Assembly (NCBI GenBank): GCA_038093975.1
Contig: JBBPTG010000146.1
Location: 1-63,199 of the forward strand
Direction: 5' to 3'
Length of the DNA: 63,199 nucleotides
Origin: Chalciporus piperatus
Taxonomy: Eukaryota; Basidiomycota; Agaricomycetes; Boletales; Boletaceae
The notes below the pieces were generated by a model, which worked only from the letters and a program-made list of their open reading frames with translations, did not search any database and was not told where the DNA came from. The position numbers and the translations under genes were made by a program. Shown in pieces: positions 35,201-45,374 of the stretch. Positions within the stretch are counted from its first letter, which is position 1; the number at the start of each line of letters is the position of its first letter.

Positions 35201-38130
35201 ATGGCCAATCAGAAAAATAAAAAAATGCCGAAACCTCGCAAAAAAGCAGAAGTCAGCCCTCACCAGGTCCTGGAACCAGACATCAAACCTACCCCGAAGT
35301 GGGTGCCCCCCAAGAAACCACTTACAATCAATCTCCCGCGACCCAATCAATCTCGGGAGAGTGCGAAGCTGGCTCCAGAAGATCCGTTGGCTGGCGATGA
35401 CGAAGAAGACGAGGAACTCCTAACGGCAGCCCAAGTATTATCCGCGATGCGTGGTGGTGCTCCGAGCCGGTCCGCATTCCAGGTTGGAGAGGTTGTCGAG
35501 CTATCATCTGGGGAGGAGAACAATAGCGACGAGAGTGGTGGGGATGACGAAGTCGAAGAAATTGACATGGATGATGATGTTGATGTTGACCATCCTCCAA
35601 GTCCGCTCATGGACGAAAAATTCCATCAGGTCGTCTTCGGAGACTTGAAAAAAAAGCAGAAGAAGCCTACCAGCTCTAGTGGAGGTCAGCATCCTTGGTA
35701 GCTATTGTTCGACAGCAGAAACTAATTGCCTCTCGTTTGTGCAGCCGAGAGCAAGCCGTTTACCCTTCCGCTGCGAGTCCCATGTGGTCAATTAGTCAAA
35801 GAGCTCTCGCTTACCTCAACGTGTGCATGGAACGACATGCTCATTGCAGTTGGCGCAAAGATGGTTCGCGAGCCCTCGCGACTTCATCTCGGCTACGTTT
35901 TTTCTTGGGACGAAAAGAAAAAGGATGCTCCAATGTCTCTCGAAAACGAAGAAGAATGGCTCTCGCTGAAGAAGCATGTATACAAGTACCTGAAAGCCGA
36001 AGGGGCCAAAAACAAAGGGAAGGGGCCAACAAAGCCACTCGACTTTTACGTCCGACTGGTTGAGATTGATGATGGTATCAGTCGGCAAGAAAAGGTATGT
36101 AGAGATACAACCTCACTGTGACAGTGATGTACTAATCCGTGCGAAGGGTCATCATCAGGAAAAACCTCTGCTGGATAATTTGTGCAATTATCCTAAAAAT
36201 TTGTAAATTTGTCCAAATTTCAAGAATTTCATATATTTCCAAGAATTTCTGATATTTGTGGCAAATACTTGACCTTTCCAGCATGTATGTTATATGAAAT
36301 TTCTTAAATTTCATGAAAATCATGGTTATTAGTGATATTTTATGAAAATTCACAGTAACCATGGTAATTCATATGAACTGAGTAGAGAGGGTGCAATTAG
36401 AATGTAAACTCAAAGTGGGAAAAAGTGTACTGAAAGTGTAGGAAATTGTGGCTAGCTTGAGTGTAGCAAAGTGTACAAAAGAGCATAGTAAATGTATAGT
36501 TACAAGTGTGGGAAAGTGTAGCTAGATTGAGTGTAGCTTAAGTGTAAAAAAAGTGTAGTAAATGTGTAGTTACAAGTGTGGGAAAGTGTAGCTGGATTGA
36601 GTGTACCAAAAGTGTACTAAAACTGTAATGAAAGTGAAGGAAAGTATATTAGGGAGTGTAGCTAGAATGTACCAAAAAAGCGTACTAAAACTGTGCTTAA
36701 AAGTGTAGGAAAGTGTACTAAGATTGGGTGTAGCTAAAGTGTACAAAAATGCGTACAGAATGTGTAGTTAAAAGTGTAGGAAAGTGTGATTTGAAAGTGG
36801 ACAAAAAGTGTACATAAGTGTAGCCCTATTTCCCTAATGGTTGGACTTGTCAAACATCCGCGCGAGCAGGTCACGTGACCGTGTTGAACTTGCCGCGTCG
36901 GCATTTTCGAGTCCTCACCACTACAACTACTTACTACTACCCAACAACCCACCTCAACACAGCATGAAAACACAGCCGGCGCGGGCTCAACAGCCCCGCC
37001 GGCTTCGACAGGTGAGTATTTTTTAACTATCCTCGACAGGCTCAGTGACTTCGAACACAGCCGCATGTTCTCTTTGCCCCACTCGCTCACCTCAAACACA
37101 GCTGCTCGGGCTGCTTGCCCACCACCATCCCCCACCTATCCAATTTGACACCAAAGCAAGGCCGGCGAGGGCTCAACAGCCCCGCCGGCATCACCAGGTA
37201 AGTCTCGCTCACCCACCACCATATCCACTCACCACAGATCCCTATCACAGATCCCCACTGTGTTTTCGCAAGCCGGTAAGCTTGTTTGAGTTCGCCAGCA
37301 TCTCATGACACCTCCTGCACCTCACAACACCTTTTCACGAGCTTCACTGGTTTGCCTGTGCATTCCTTGGGACATGCTGGGTCTGTCCACCATCATAAGT
37401 AAGTTCATTCCCCCACCATCTCTGCTTCCTCTCTCATCACCATGCATAGCTGTACCTTGCTTGACATGATCACCACCCTACCATGCTCCCTGGGTCTATC
37501 CAGCTCCATAGTAGTAGTTATATGTATAGTACATGTCGTAGTCAGTTGTCAATATACTGGTTTTCAACCAATATGTTTGATTTGTGTGAAATGGAAGTGA
37601 AAGAATAGCTGTAATAGGATGGAGAATAGGCTGAGATTATGAGCAAATTGTAGGTATTATCAACAAATGTCTGCATATATCTGTTCAATTACCATGCATT
37701 TTGGTAGATAATTTTATGGAAATATAAGGAAATTTTCGCAAAACCAGTGAAAAACAAGGGGGGGCTAGTTATTTTCAGAGAATTGTGTGAAATACTGAAA
37801 TATGACCAATACCAGATATTATTGGATATTTCATGGAAATATCAGCTATTATCAGCTATTATATATAATTATCTGGGAGAGGTTTTTCCTGATGATGGCA
37901 GTCGTGGTAAGGGGAAGAAGAAGGCTGCGTTGCCGTTGCTCCGGGGCGTAGAATCAGCTAGTGATGATGACGGAGATCCTCTCGGTGGCGGCGACGTCAA
38001 ATTTCGTAAGCTTATCGGCGATATATGCAAAGCCCATCATTGTCAACAGTGCAACAAGGCCTGTAAGGTCTTTCCGCCAAAAATCCATCACGCATTTAGC
38101 ATGAAGGAGCTCTCTATCTGGGCGAAAATG
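35201..38130 (+). CDS. unknown protein interrupted by two intron-borne elements
   Basis: The first exon (from ATG 35201, MANQKNKKMPKPRKKAEV) is acidic and disordered (VELSSGEENNSDESGGDDEV). A GT-AG intron near 35685-35743 leads to a folded-looking exon: FTLPLRVPCGQLVKELSLTS, WNDMLIAVGAKMVREPSRLH, LHLGYVFSWDEKKKDAPM and a C-terminal KPLDFYVRLVEIDDGISRQ. A donor (GTATGT) follows at 36094 and a TACTAAT branch-site-like sequence at 36130. A 1.75 kb inverted-repeat element fills the rest of the intron. Coding resumes at about 37900 with GKGKKKAALPLLRGVES and HHCQQCNKACKVFPPKIHHA followed by FSMKELSIWAKMI, a CxxC-rich block I have seen in uncharacterised, often multicopy basidiomycete proteins. Another donor (GTGAGT) at 38131 is followed within 40 bases by another CATCAGG terminus. 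The downstream exons are lost or outside reach. Whether the gene is still spliced is unknown. Confidence 0.55.
36400..36830. repeat. GTGTAG/GTGTACAAAA tandem array
   Basis: Degenerate units combining GTGTAG, AAAGTGTAC and AAAAAGTGTAC repeat about every 55-65 bases. They are the reverse complement of the TTTTTTGTACAC arrays at 44630-45330 and 53660-53880. No ORF function is likely. Confidence 0.8.
36871..36882. promoter_or_regulatory. CACGTG palindrome conserved beside the satellite arrays
   Basis: GGTCACGTGACC followed by GTGTTGAACTTGCCGCG. The reverse complement of this block recurs at about 44550-44580 (TTCAACATGGTCACGTGAC) and 53598-53618 (with CACATG). CACGTG is the core bound by bHLH regulators; here the position between two satellite arrays is conserved in all three elements. 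Function is unknown. Confidence 0.5.
36975..37189 (+). repeat. 29 bp palindromes with splice-donor-like 3' flank, units 1-2
   Basis: Units at 36975-37003 and 37161-37189. Each has the form GCCGGCG, then a 5-base arm, a 4-base loop (CAAC), a 5-base arm and CGCCGGC, with one unpaired base. Eight to nine bases later a consensus 5' splice site follows: CAGGTGAGT at 37009 and CAGGTAAGT at 37195. AG dinucleotides (ACACAG, GCAAG) lie just before the palindromes, so each resembles a 40-odd-base mini-exon. Confidence 0.85.
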
Positions 38131-38167
38131 ATTGTGAGTAGTTTCAAAGTCGCAGTGTAACAAACTA

Positions 38168-39107
38168 CATCAGGAAAAAAGGTTTCCTCCTGTAGCACAA
38201 CATAGTCGATATTACAATGGTAGCTATTGTAGTCTTCCCCCTAGTACATAACCTACATAGCTCAGGGATCAGTACTTTCTGTAGAGCAATGTAGTACCTC
38301 AGATGCCCATGTACCAAATTATAGATACTTATTGGCTCAAATTTCGGCTCATCACACGTGAAACAAAGGACATAATAAACCAATTCAATTTCTTGGTAAC
38401 ACTACACATTTGCAAGCTATGTACTACATACTAGTATACTCTGCTCACTGCTGATGGGATCACGAGGGTGGGATGGTGGCATGCACGAGCGAGTGAGGTG
38501 GCGGCATGCACGAGCACGAAAAGGTGGAGATGGGGACTGGACTGGCAGCAGCATCCACGAGCGAGCACAATCAGTGCTCATAAACAGGTGGGGAAGGGTG
38601 GTGGGGTGGTGTGAGGTGGCACCGTCCACGAGCGAGGAGCGGTCGTGCTCATAAAAAGGTGGGGCTGATGGTTAGATGCGGTGGGAGGTTGGGCGAACAG
38701 CGCACACGACTGCATACGAGGTGAGCGGTCAGGTTCGTTTGCGAGTAAAAACTGACCTTCTGATGCCGGCGGGGCTGTTGAGCCCACGCCGGCTGTGTTA
38801 TTGAGGATGAGGTGGGAGGATGAGGTGGGAGGATGAGGTAGGGAAACAGCGCACGCGGCTGTGAACGAGGTGAGCGGTCGGGTTGGTTCGTGAATAAATA
38901 CTCACCTTCTGATGCCGGCGGGGCTGTTGAGCCCACACCGGCCGTGTTTTTGCGTCGAGATGGTGTTGAGATTGAGGTAGGAGGTGGTGTGAAGTGGTGG
39001 TGGGGCAAACAGCTCGCGCGGCTGTGTACGAGGTGAGCGGACGGGTTGATTTGCGAACTAAAACTCACCTTCTGATGCCGGCGGGGCTGTTGAGCCCACG
39101 CCGGCCG
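38168..39107. mobile_element. truncated satellite-bearing element with CATCAGG end
   Basis: It begins CATCAGGAAAAAAGGTTTCC within the second interrupted intron of the unknown gene. The end is itself palindromic: CTACA...AGGAAA is answered by TTTCCT...TGTAG within 31 bases. About 280 bases without recognisable content lead to repeats rich in GCATGCACGAGC, then three 29 bp palindromes. It stops abruptly at 39107 where the tyrosine-recombinase retrotransposon starts. Confidence 0.5.
38765..39105 (-). repeat. 29 bp palindromes with splice-donor-like flank, units 3-5
   Basis: Units at 38765-38793, 38914-38942 and 39077-39105, spaced about 150-163 bases. On the minus strand each is followed by ATCAGAAGGTGAGT or ATCAGAAGGTCAGT. 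The sequence between units (TCGTACACAGCCGCG type) is also repeated. Confidence 0.85.
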
Positions 39108-39272
39108 ACTCGTGGCTGGGTCGCTCACGTGGAAAGGAAAGAAGGGGTAGGATACACCTGCCAATGTTGGGTTCCCGTGGTGCGATACGCTTCTCCTGAT
39201 CGGGATTCGAGACTCCGAATGCCGATCAGGAGAAAGACAGACCGACCGGGAGCCAGGGCAACGAGGCCACCC
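39108..39272 (-). repeat. split direct repeat, distal copy (B2)
   Basis: This 165-base sequence starts ACTCGTGGCTGGGTCGCTCA and ends GGCAACGAGGCCACCC on the plus strand. It matches 39491-39656 except for one extra G in the latter. It forms the outer end of the retrotransposon and abuts a palindrome unit. Confidence 0.9.
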
Positions 39273-39490
39273 TGGCGAAGGCAAGTGCACAAAGGGAGAA
39301 GTGCAAAGCGCGGGAGGGTGGGGCGTTCGTGGATATGAGGGTTCAGATGGGTTGGATAGAGAGAGGAGAAGGAGGCATATGGACGAGGGAGCAGGCTAGA
39401 TAAGGGATGATCCCGGGAGAACCCGATTGGTCCCGACCTGGCTCGAGTCTCGGCTCTGTCCGAGCTCGTACCTTGCCCGCAGAGCCTCAA

Positions 39491-39656
39491 ACTCGTGGCT
39501 GGGTCGCTCACGTGGGAAAGGAAAGAAGGGGTAGGATACACCTGCCAATGTTGGGTTCCCGTGGTGCGATACGCTTCTCCTGATCGGGATTCGAGACTCC
39601 GAATGCCGATCAGGAGAAAGACAGACCGACCGGGAGCCAGGGCAACGAGGCCACCC
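39491..39656 (-). repeat. split direct repeat, proximal copy (B1)
   Basis: Direct copy of 39108-39272 with one additional G. Near-identity of the two copies suggests recent activity, since they are copied from each other during replication in this element type. Confidence 0.9.
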
Positions 39657-39839
39657 AAAACCTGAGGAGGACGAAGGACGCGGCGAGGACAGGCGACAGG
39701 TCGGACAAGGGGATGTGCGAGGCGCAACCCAAAAACACGGCAAGAGGACGACAGAGATGTAGGGACGGTGTAGTCGAACTAACAAAATAAGATCACTCGA
39801 TTTAAACGGCATCAGGCGACAAGCGGCACAGTAAGGAAG

Positions 39840-40856
39840 TTACGATCGAGGCAAATTTGGAAGCACAGCAGGAAGTGCAGAAACGTGCCCACCGAGGAGC
39901 TCGATGTGCGCGGGCGCGATCTCCTCGATGAAACGCCAATACCGTAGGAAAGCGTCCGAGCGCCAGCGACCCAAAAGCTGGACGAGGTGGGGAGGCACGC
40001 CACGCAGGAGGAGCTCTGTGGTGCCGCCGATGCGGAAGCAGTGGCCCGAGATGCTGGGGTAACCGAGGGGGCCCCAGACCGCATTGCAGACGGAGAGGAA
40101 CTTGCGCTTCGTCAAGGGGACACGAACACCATCCGAGAGGTAGGCGAAGAGGTGGTCGGAAGCGGTGGGGCCGTTCACGGCAAGGTGTGCATCGAGAGCA
40201 CCGAGAGAGTTCGAGGGACCGCGTTGAGCGCCCAGGAAAATGTCTTCGCCTGCTTCCTTACCCATCTTGGTGAAGGGCAGGTGGCAAACACGCGAGAGCC
40301 CGGAGGAGCTGCAAGGGCGAAGAGATGCAGGGGAAGGATGTCGTGATAGAGAGAAACCCGCGACGGAATCGGGAAGGACCTCCCCCAGACGACACTGTCC
40401 CCAGTAAGCGAAACAAGCGGCGGCGCGAACAGACGCGAAGAGGGGGGTAGAGACATCCAGCGTAGAGCAGAGAACATCGAGCATTTCCTGGACGACGGGT
40501 GGACGAACGGGACGCCGAGAGGACGAGGGGGTGCAACGATCCGCCGATTTTAGGCAGTACTCAAGGCGCAGGCTGCCCTGCCAAGCTGCACCGTTGATGA
40601 TGTGCCACGCGCGGACGCCATTGATGTCCGAGCGGATCGCACCACCAGAGCGGGCATGTGCAGACGAGGCGACAAAGGCGCAGAGCAAGAACTCGCTAGC
40701 TGGTAGGCACAGATGGGGCGAGACACCTTCTGAAGCGGCCCAGAGACGGAAACGCGACGAACCGCGATGGTAAAGCTTCAAAGTGGACGGCGCCCATGCA
40801 GAGACGAGTAGGTCAGAGATCGCAGAAGCGAGGTGAGGATGGGAGGAAGAAGACAT
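39840..40856 (-). CDS. tyrosine recombinase of the Ngaro-like element
   Basis: A 338-residue intact ORF from MSSSSHPHLASAISDLLVSA. The N-terminal SAM-like core-binding domain includes TLKLYHRGSSRFRLWAASEG. The catalytic domain has the first Arg in YWGQCRLGEVLPDS, then HCFRIGGTTELLLRGVPPHL with H-x-x-R, a GRW motif (LLGRWRSDAF) and the nucleophilic Tyr in LRYWRFIEE. In these elements the recombinase integrates a circular DNA intermediate instead of an integrase. All expected catalytic residues are present, so the enzyme could be active. Confidence 0.9.
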   Translation of the reverse strand: MSSSSHPHLASAISDLLVSAWAPSTLKLYHRGSSRFRLWAASEGVSPHLCLPASEFLLCAFVASSAHARSGGAIRSDINGVRAWHIINGAAWQGSLRLEYCLKSADRCTPSSSRRPVRPPVVQEMLDVLCSTLDVSTPLFASVRAAACFAYWGQCRLGEVLPDSVAGFSLSRHPSPASLRPCSSSGLSRVCHLPFTKMGKEAGEDIFLGAQRGPSNSLGALDAHLAVNGPTASDHLFAYLSDGVRVPLTKRKFLSVCNAVWGPLGYPSISGHCFRIGGTTELLLRGVPPHLVQLLGRWRSDAFLRYWRFIEEIAPAHIELLGGHVSALPAVLPNLPRS

Positions 40857-41042
40857 TGGCAGAAAGGGGGTCAGCCATCAAGACTCGGATCGGCAAAAGA
40901 GGCCCAAGGATGTCAGCAGCGGACGGGATCGAAATCACACAGACACACGGAAGGAAGTTCAAACGTGAGATTGCAACAACGTGGGGACAGGGTACAGGTA
41001 GGGATCTCACATTAGAAACTAAAGGGCACAAAAACGAGGAAG

Positions 41043-42760
41043 TCAAATCGCGACACGACGCGACGGAGATGGAATGGGAACAGGTGAGAGAAAGGAACGA
41101 AGGGGGGCAGGCAAAATGGGGGTGAAGGCAAAATTACGAAGCGAGGGAGGAAAGGACCCACGCGAAGGCGCGTCGGCAGGATTATCCGCAGAGCGGATGT
41201 AAGATACAGTAAACCAGATGCGGTGATCGAGGAAACCATTGATGATGCGACGGAGAACTGTGTTCTGTTGGACGTTGCGAGACAGGCCAGACGCAAGAGC
41301 CCCGACGACGCCCTGGTTATCTGAACGGACCACAAAATGAACTTCGCGAAAACCGGCGGCGACGACAGAAAGGAGGGCGAGCTCGACGGCGACCATCTCA
41401 GCCCAGCCGATGTCACGACCATCAGACTTCCACCCAGGGGACAGGCGCCAGGCAAGACCGCGATCCTCGAATACGAAACCGACGCCCCAGGAGGTCGAGG
41501 CGTCCACAAAGATCGAGCTGGAATGGGGGGAAGGAGGGAGGAAAATCTGACGACCGCACAGAGGGGAGCTAAAACGGTCACGCCACCAAGAAAGGTCAAG
41601 AAGAACGGAAGGCGGAATGGAACGACGAACGAAACGAGAAGAATTACCAAACGATGCAGCGAAACGGTATAAGGCAGGCAAGTGCGAGCGCGAGTCCACA
41701 AGAACGACGGCGCAGTGATTGAGAGTTCCAATGAGAATCTCGCAGTCCGAGTAAGAGACAGACAGGGAGGGGCCCCAAGAGTCGAGGCGGAGAAGGTACT
41801 TTGACTTCTTGGAGTCGGGCAAGGAAACGGTCTTGTTTGCAAGGTCCCAGACGAAGCCTAGATAAGGGAAAGAGGTAGAAAAATCGATGAATTTCTTGGC
41901 TGCCCAAGGCCAGCCAAGCTCGGCGGCGACGTCCCATATGAGGGAAGCGTCGTAAGGAAACTACAAGGGGTCAGTTACCAGAAAAAGGGGAGCGAAGAGG
42001 ACAAACAATGAAAGAACCATCAGGGCCGACATCGGAGGGGTAACGGAAGAAGGCGAAGTCATCGGCCCAGTTAATGAGGTCTTGGACAGAACGGAAGCGA
42101 AAAATGCAGGTGGCGCCGTCCGCGCAGTGCCCGAAAATCCCCGAGGAGCTGCTGCACCCAAAACAACAGCAGTGGTCAATGAAGACCTTACCGTCCCAAA
42201 AGATGCAGACATGCAGACGATCAAGGGGGCAAACGGGCATGCGACGGTGAGCGGCGTCGACATCAAAAACAGCCACCTCAGAGCCAGGAGGCGCACGAGC
42301 GACTAGGAGGAAACAGTCGGAAAATGAACCCCAATCACAGGGGAAAGAGGACGAGTCGATCTCGGAATTGACAGAACGGAGGCACGGGTCGTTGCGGGGG
42401 AAGGAATGGTCCTGGATAAGCCGGGGCTTACCGGTGACAGAATGGAAAACGACACCTAGAGGGGAAGTGCGAAAAGGGCCAACCAGGGATTCGAGGGAAG
42501 CGGGGTCAAAAGGAGAGGAATAGCGACCTGCCTCGATCTCCTTCTGAATCTGAGATGAGACGAAGTCAGAGTTTTCGAAGGCAGAAGTGTGGTTTGGGGG
42601 AATGAAAGTTGCAGAGATAGAAGACGAGACGCCGAGACGAAAACCGAAACGCAGGCCGTGGGGGATATCAGAGAAACGGGACCAGACGGACTCTCCACAG
42701 GCACGAAGAAGCTCCTCCCATCTGTCCGCGATGAGAGGAGTCACGATGGGAAAAAGATCA
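41043..42760 (-). CDS. reverse transcriptase-RNase H of the Ngaro-like element
   Basis: The RT part includes VVFHSVTGKPRLIQDHSFPR, VAVFDVDAAHRRMPVCPLDR and the active-site block SVQDLINWADDFAFFRYPSD (ADD in place of YxDD, usual for this order). A stop at 41971 ends the frame. The RNase H part resumes in another frame with FPYDASLIWDVAAELGWPW and carries SSIFVDASTSWGVGFVFEDR, GWAEMVAVELALL, VRSDNQGVVGALASG and SADNPADAPSRG, i.e. the D-E-D-D set. GT and AG sites around 42010-41959 would permit a small intron; otherwise it is a break. The exact start of RT is unclear because the Gag frame overlaps upstream. Confidence 0.8.
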
Positions 42761-43174
42761 CTGGGAGGAAGGGTGGGACTGAGCGCTGTGGTCGCTCGAC
42801 CCACAGACAGTGCACTGGTGGCGGTGCCTGCAATTTGTGGCGGAGGTGGAACAACCACGGAGGCCGTTGAAATTATAGCAGAAGGAGCGTCCTTGAGCGT
42901 CGACCCAGACGCCCTTGGCGTTCCTCGAGACCCAGCCGTTCGACGCGGAAGTGCATTCCTTGGTGAAGTGCGGACCGAGGCAGACGAAGCACTTGCCGTG
43001 CCTCTCCGACGACCATGGTATGGAGGTACGAGTGGGGGCAGGGGCACTGACAGAGCCCGAAGAGGTGGACAAGGAAGTGGTGGTGGTAGGGGGAAAGGAA
43101 GTGGAAGAAGAGGATGAAGAGGAGGAGACGATAGAGCGTGGGGCAGAGGAACGAAAGGGCAAACCCCGAACCAA
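42758..43174 (-). CDS. Gag-like zinc-finger protein of the Ngaro-like element, 5' truncated
   Basis: A Ser/Thr-rich arm is followed by zinc fingers: RHGKCFVCLGPHFTKEC, then RSFCYNFNGLRGCSTSATNC with RHRHQC, and CTVCGSSDHSAQSH. The frame ends at 42758. The upstream codons run into the terminal repeat of the neighbouring non-coding element at 43175, so the N-terminal part of Gag is lost. Confidence 0.75.
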   Translation of the reverse strand: MVRGLPFRSSAPRSIVSSSSSSSSTSFPPTTTTSLSTSSGSVSAPAPTRTSIPWSSERHGKCFVCLGPHFTKECTSASNGWVSRNAKGVWVDAQGRSFCYNFNGLRGCSTSATNCRHRHQCTVCGSSDHSAQSHPSSQ

Positions 43175-43229
43175 CATCAGCAACACTGCAAAAAGTCTGA
43201 AGTTACTGGAATGACTGGATCAGTTAAAC

Positions 43230-43700
43230 CAGTACGCCAGTTGCTCAGTTGCCCAGTCATCCAGTCAGCCAGTCATTTCAGTAATCTCATTGGTTCATTA
43301 GCCCAGTCACTTCAGTAGATCTCAGTAGCTCAGTAGCCCAGTGTTCCAGTCATCCAGTTATCTCAGTAGCCTAGTAGCCCAGTGTCCCAGTCATGTAGTC
43401 ATCTCAGCAGCCTAGTAGCCCAGTGCCCTAGTTATCCAGCAATCCAGTTGTCTCATTACTCCAGCCATTCAGTATTCCAGTATTCCAGTAATCTAGTCAC
43501 TCAGTGGTCCAGTAATCCAGTAGTCTCAGTAATCCAGTCACTCAGTGATCCAGTAATCTAGTCACTCCAGTCACTCCAGTCACACAAGTGACACCAGTAA
43601 CCCAGTCACCAGTCACTCCCAGTCACCTCAGTAACCCAGTAATCCAGTCACCCAGTCACCTCAGTAATCCAGTCACCCAGTAATCCAGTCACCCAGTCCC
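43230..43700. repeat. CCAGTCA/CCAGTAAT tandem array, left arm of copy 1
   Basis: Short degenerate units (CCAGTCAC, CCAGTAAT, CTCAGTAG, 7-11 bases) repeat for about 470 bases. They are the inverse of the array at 45375-46330 in the same element. Confidence 0.9.
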
Positions 43701-43892
43701 AATTACTAGTTCACTATATCTTATGATTAATTCACACCTTATGACAGTTCAGAAAATGCGAAATATATTATGTCTAACTATTACATGTATTGTGGTACAA
43801 TAGTTACAAGTTAATGAAGTGCCATGCAACACGAGCAGCTATGTACGAGGTGAGTAGGTGTGTTAGTCAACAAATAAACACGAACCTTTGAA

Positions 43893-44494
43893 GCCAGCGG
43901 GGCTGTTGAGCCCGCGCCGGCTTCGTTGTTTGAGCTTGAGGTGGTGAGAAGTGGTGGTAGCGGGCCGAGCAGTGCGAGCAGCTGTTTGTGGGGTGAGCAG
44001 GTGGCTTATCACTCACCTCGTGAAGCCGGCGGGGCTGTTGAGCCCACGCCGGCCGCGTTTTCGCGTTTTCGTCGTTTTCGTGTCGGGAGTGGTGTGGTAG
44101 TGGGCCGCGCAGTGCGAGCGGCTGTTTGCGGGGTGAGCGGATGTGGTGGTGAGCGAGTTCTCACTCACCTCGTGAAGCCGGCGGGGCTGTTGAGCCCACG
44201 CCGGCCGCGTTTTCGCGTTTTCGTCGTTTTCGTGTCGAGAGTGGTGTGGTAGGTGGTAGTGGGCCGAGCAGTGCAAGCGGCTGTTTGCGGGGTGAGCAGG
44301 TGGCTTATCACTCACCTCGTGAAGCCGGCGGGGCTGTTGAGCCCACGCCGGCCGCGTTTTCGCGTTTTCGTCGTTTTCGTGTCGAGAGTGAGGTGGTAGG
44401 TGGCAGCAGGCTGTTTGCGAGGTGAGCGGATATGGTGGTGAGCGAGTTTTCACTCACCTGGCGATGCCGGCGGGGCTTTTGAGCCCTCGCCGGC
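43893..44494 (-). repeat. 29 bp palindromes with splice-donor-like flank, units 6-10
   Basis: Units at 43893-43921, 44025-44053, 44177-44205, 44324-44352 and 44466-44494. On the minus strand four are followed by a GTGAGT after eight or nine bases (for example TTCACGAGGTGAGT), and unit 6 by GGTTCGTG. Repeat period is 130-152 bases. The paired arms vary together in unit 6 only in part (GCCAGCG against CGCCGGC), so pairing is mostly but not fully kept. Confidence 0.88.
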
Positions 44495-44629
44495 CGTTTT
44501 GTTGTTGTTGAGGTGTGGTGTAGTGGTGAGAGAGAGTCGAAGAGGTGGCGCGGCAAATTCAACATGGTCACGTGACTTTTTCGCGCGGATTTTGTGTCAA
44601 GTCCGAGCATTAGGGAAATGTGGCTACAC

Positions 44630-45330
44630 TTTATTAGGATCTCCTACACTAGATAGCTACCATATTTTTTGTACACTTGTGTATGCTTTTTTGTACACTT
44701 TCAATAGGTTTGATCTCCACATACTTTGCTACACTTGTAACTACACACTTACTGCGCTTTTTTGTACACTTTTGCTACACTCTAACCTAATACACTTTCC
44801 CACACTTGTAACTACACATTTACTACGCTTTTTTGTACACTTTTGTGACACTCAATCTAGCTACACTTTCCTACACATTTGATTCAAGTTTTACTACGCT
44901 TTTTTGTTACACTTTGCTACACTCAATCACTACACTTGTAACTACACTTTTAGTACGCTTTTTTGTACATTTTAGCTACACTCTATCACTACACACTTTC
45001 CCACACATTTCACTACACTTTTAGTACACTTTTTTGTCCACTTTAGCTACACTCTATCACTACACACTTTCCCACACATTTCACTACACTTTTACTACGC
45101 TTTTTTGTACACTTTTGCTACACTCAATCTAGCTACACTTTCCCACACTCTTGACTACACTTTTACTACGCTTTTTTGTACACTTTGCTCACTCAATCTA
45201 GCTATACTTTCCCACACTTGTAACTACACTTTTACTACGCTTTTTTGTACACTTCACTACACTCAATCCTAATACCCTTTCCCACATTGTTAACTACACT
45301 TTTAGTACACATTTTTGTGGACTTTAGCTA
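44630..45330. repeat. TTTTTTGTACAC tandem array in copy 1
   Basis: About eleven degenerate units of 55-65 bases, each with TTTTTTGTACACTTT, a CTACACTC stretch, and ACTTTCCCACACTTG followed by TAACTACAC. The array begins right after a conserved block with TCCGAGCATTAGGGAAATG. It is AT-rich with a strong purine-pyrimidine strand bias. Confidence 0.9.
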
Positions 45331-45374
45331 TAATCCATCCTATGAATGATTATAAAATGTCACTAATTAGAATG

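Larger units (their letters stand above)
36150..37897. mobile_element. 1.75 kb inverted-repeat element in an intron
   Basis: The left end CATCATCAGGAAAAACCTCT and the right end (read on the minus strand) are identical for 20 bases and imperfectly alike for another ten (GATAATT in both). Inside are a GTGTAG/GTGTACAAAA array (about 36400-36830), a GGTCACGTGACC site (36871-36882), two 29 bp palindromes (36975 and 37161), and AT-rich sequence toward the right end. There is no transposase. It is non-autonomous and has the same module order, in opposite orientation, as the two elements with 54 bp TIRs. If the ends are drawn at CATCAGG, a 2-base AT repeat flanks it; no longer target duplication is visible. 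Confidence 0.75.
39108..43174 (-). mobile_element. Ngaro-like tyrosine-recombinase retrotransposon, 5' truncated
   Basis: On the minus strand the order is zinc-finger Gag, reverse transcriptase, RNase H, then tyrosine recombinase, as in the DIRS order. No methyltransferase domain is visible. At the 3' end a 165-base sequence occurs twice in direct orientation (39491-39656 and 39108-39272) around a 218-base spacer. That is the B1-A2-B2 arrangement of split direct repeats in Ngaro/PAT-type elements. The matching A1 copy should lie at the 5' end, which is cut off at 43174 by the 54 bp-TIR element. Ngaro elements are known from Coprinopsis and Phanerochaete, which fits the host. Confidence 0.85.

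Noticed and set aside
42587..43117. 176-codon plus-strand frame opposite the Ngaro-like gag and RT
   Set aside because: It is the antisense of the Gag and RT frames and is composed of Gly/Arg runs that mirror Ser/Pro-rich coding on the other strand.
43926..44453. Open frames through the palindrome arrays with repeated peptides (RPAWAQQPRR type)
   Set aside because: The frames result from a repeat period that avoids stops; peptides change between units, and the palindrome and splice-like signal explain the conservation better than a protein.
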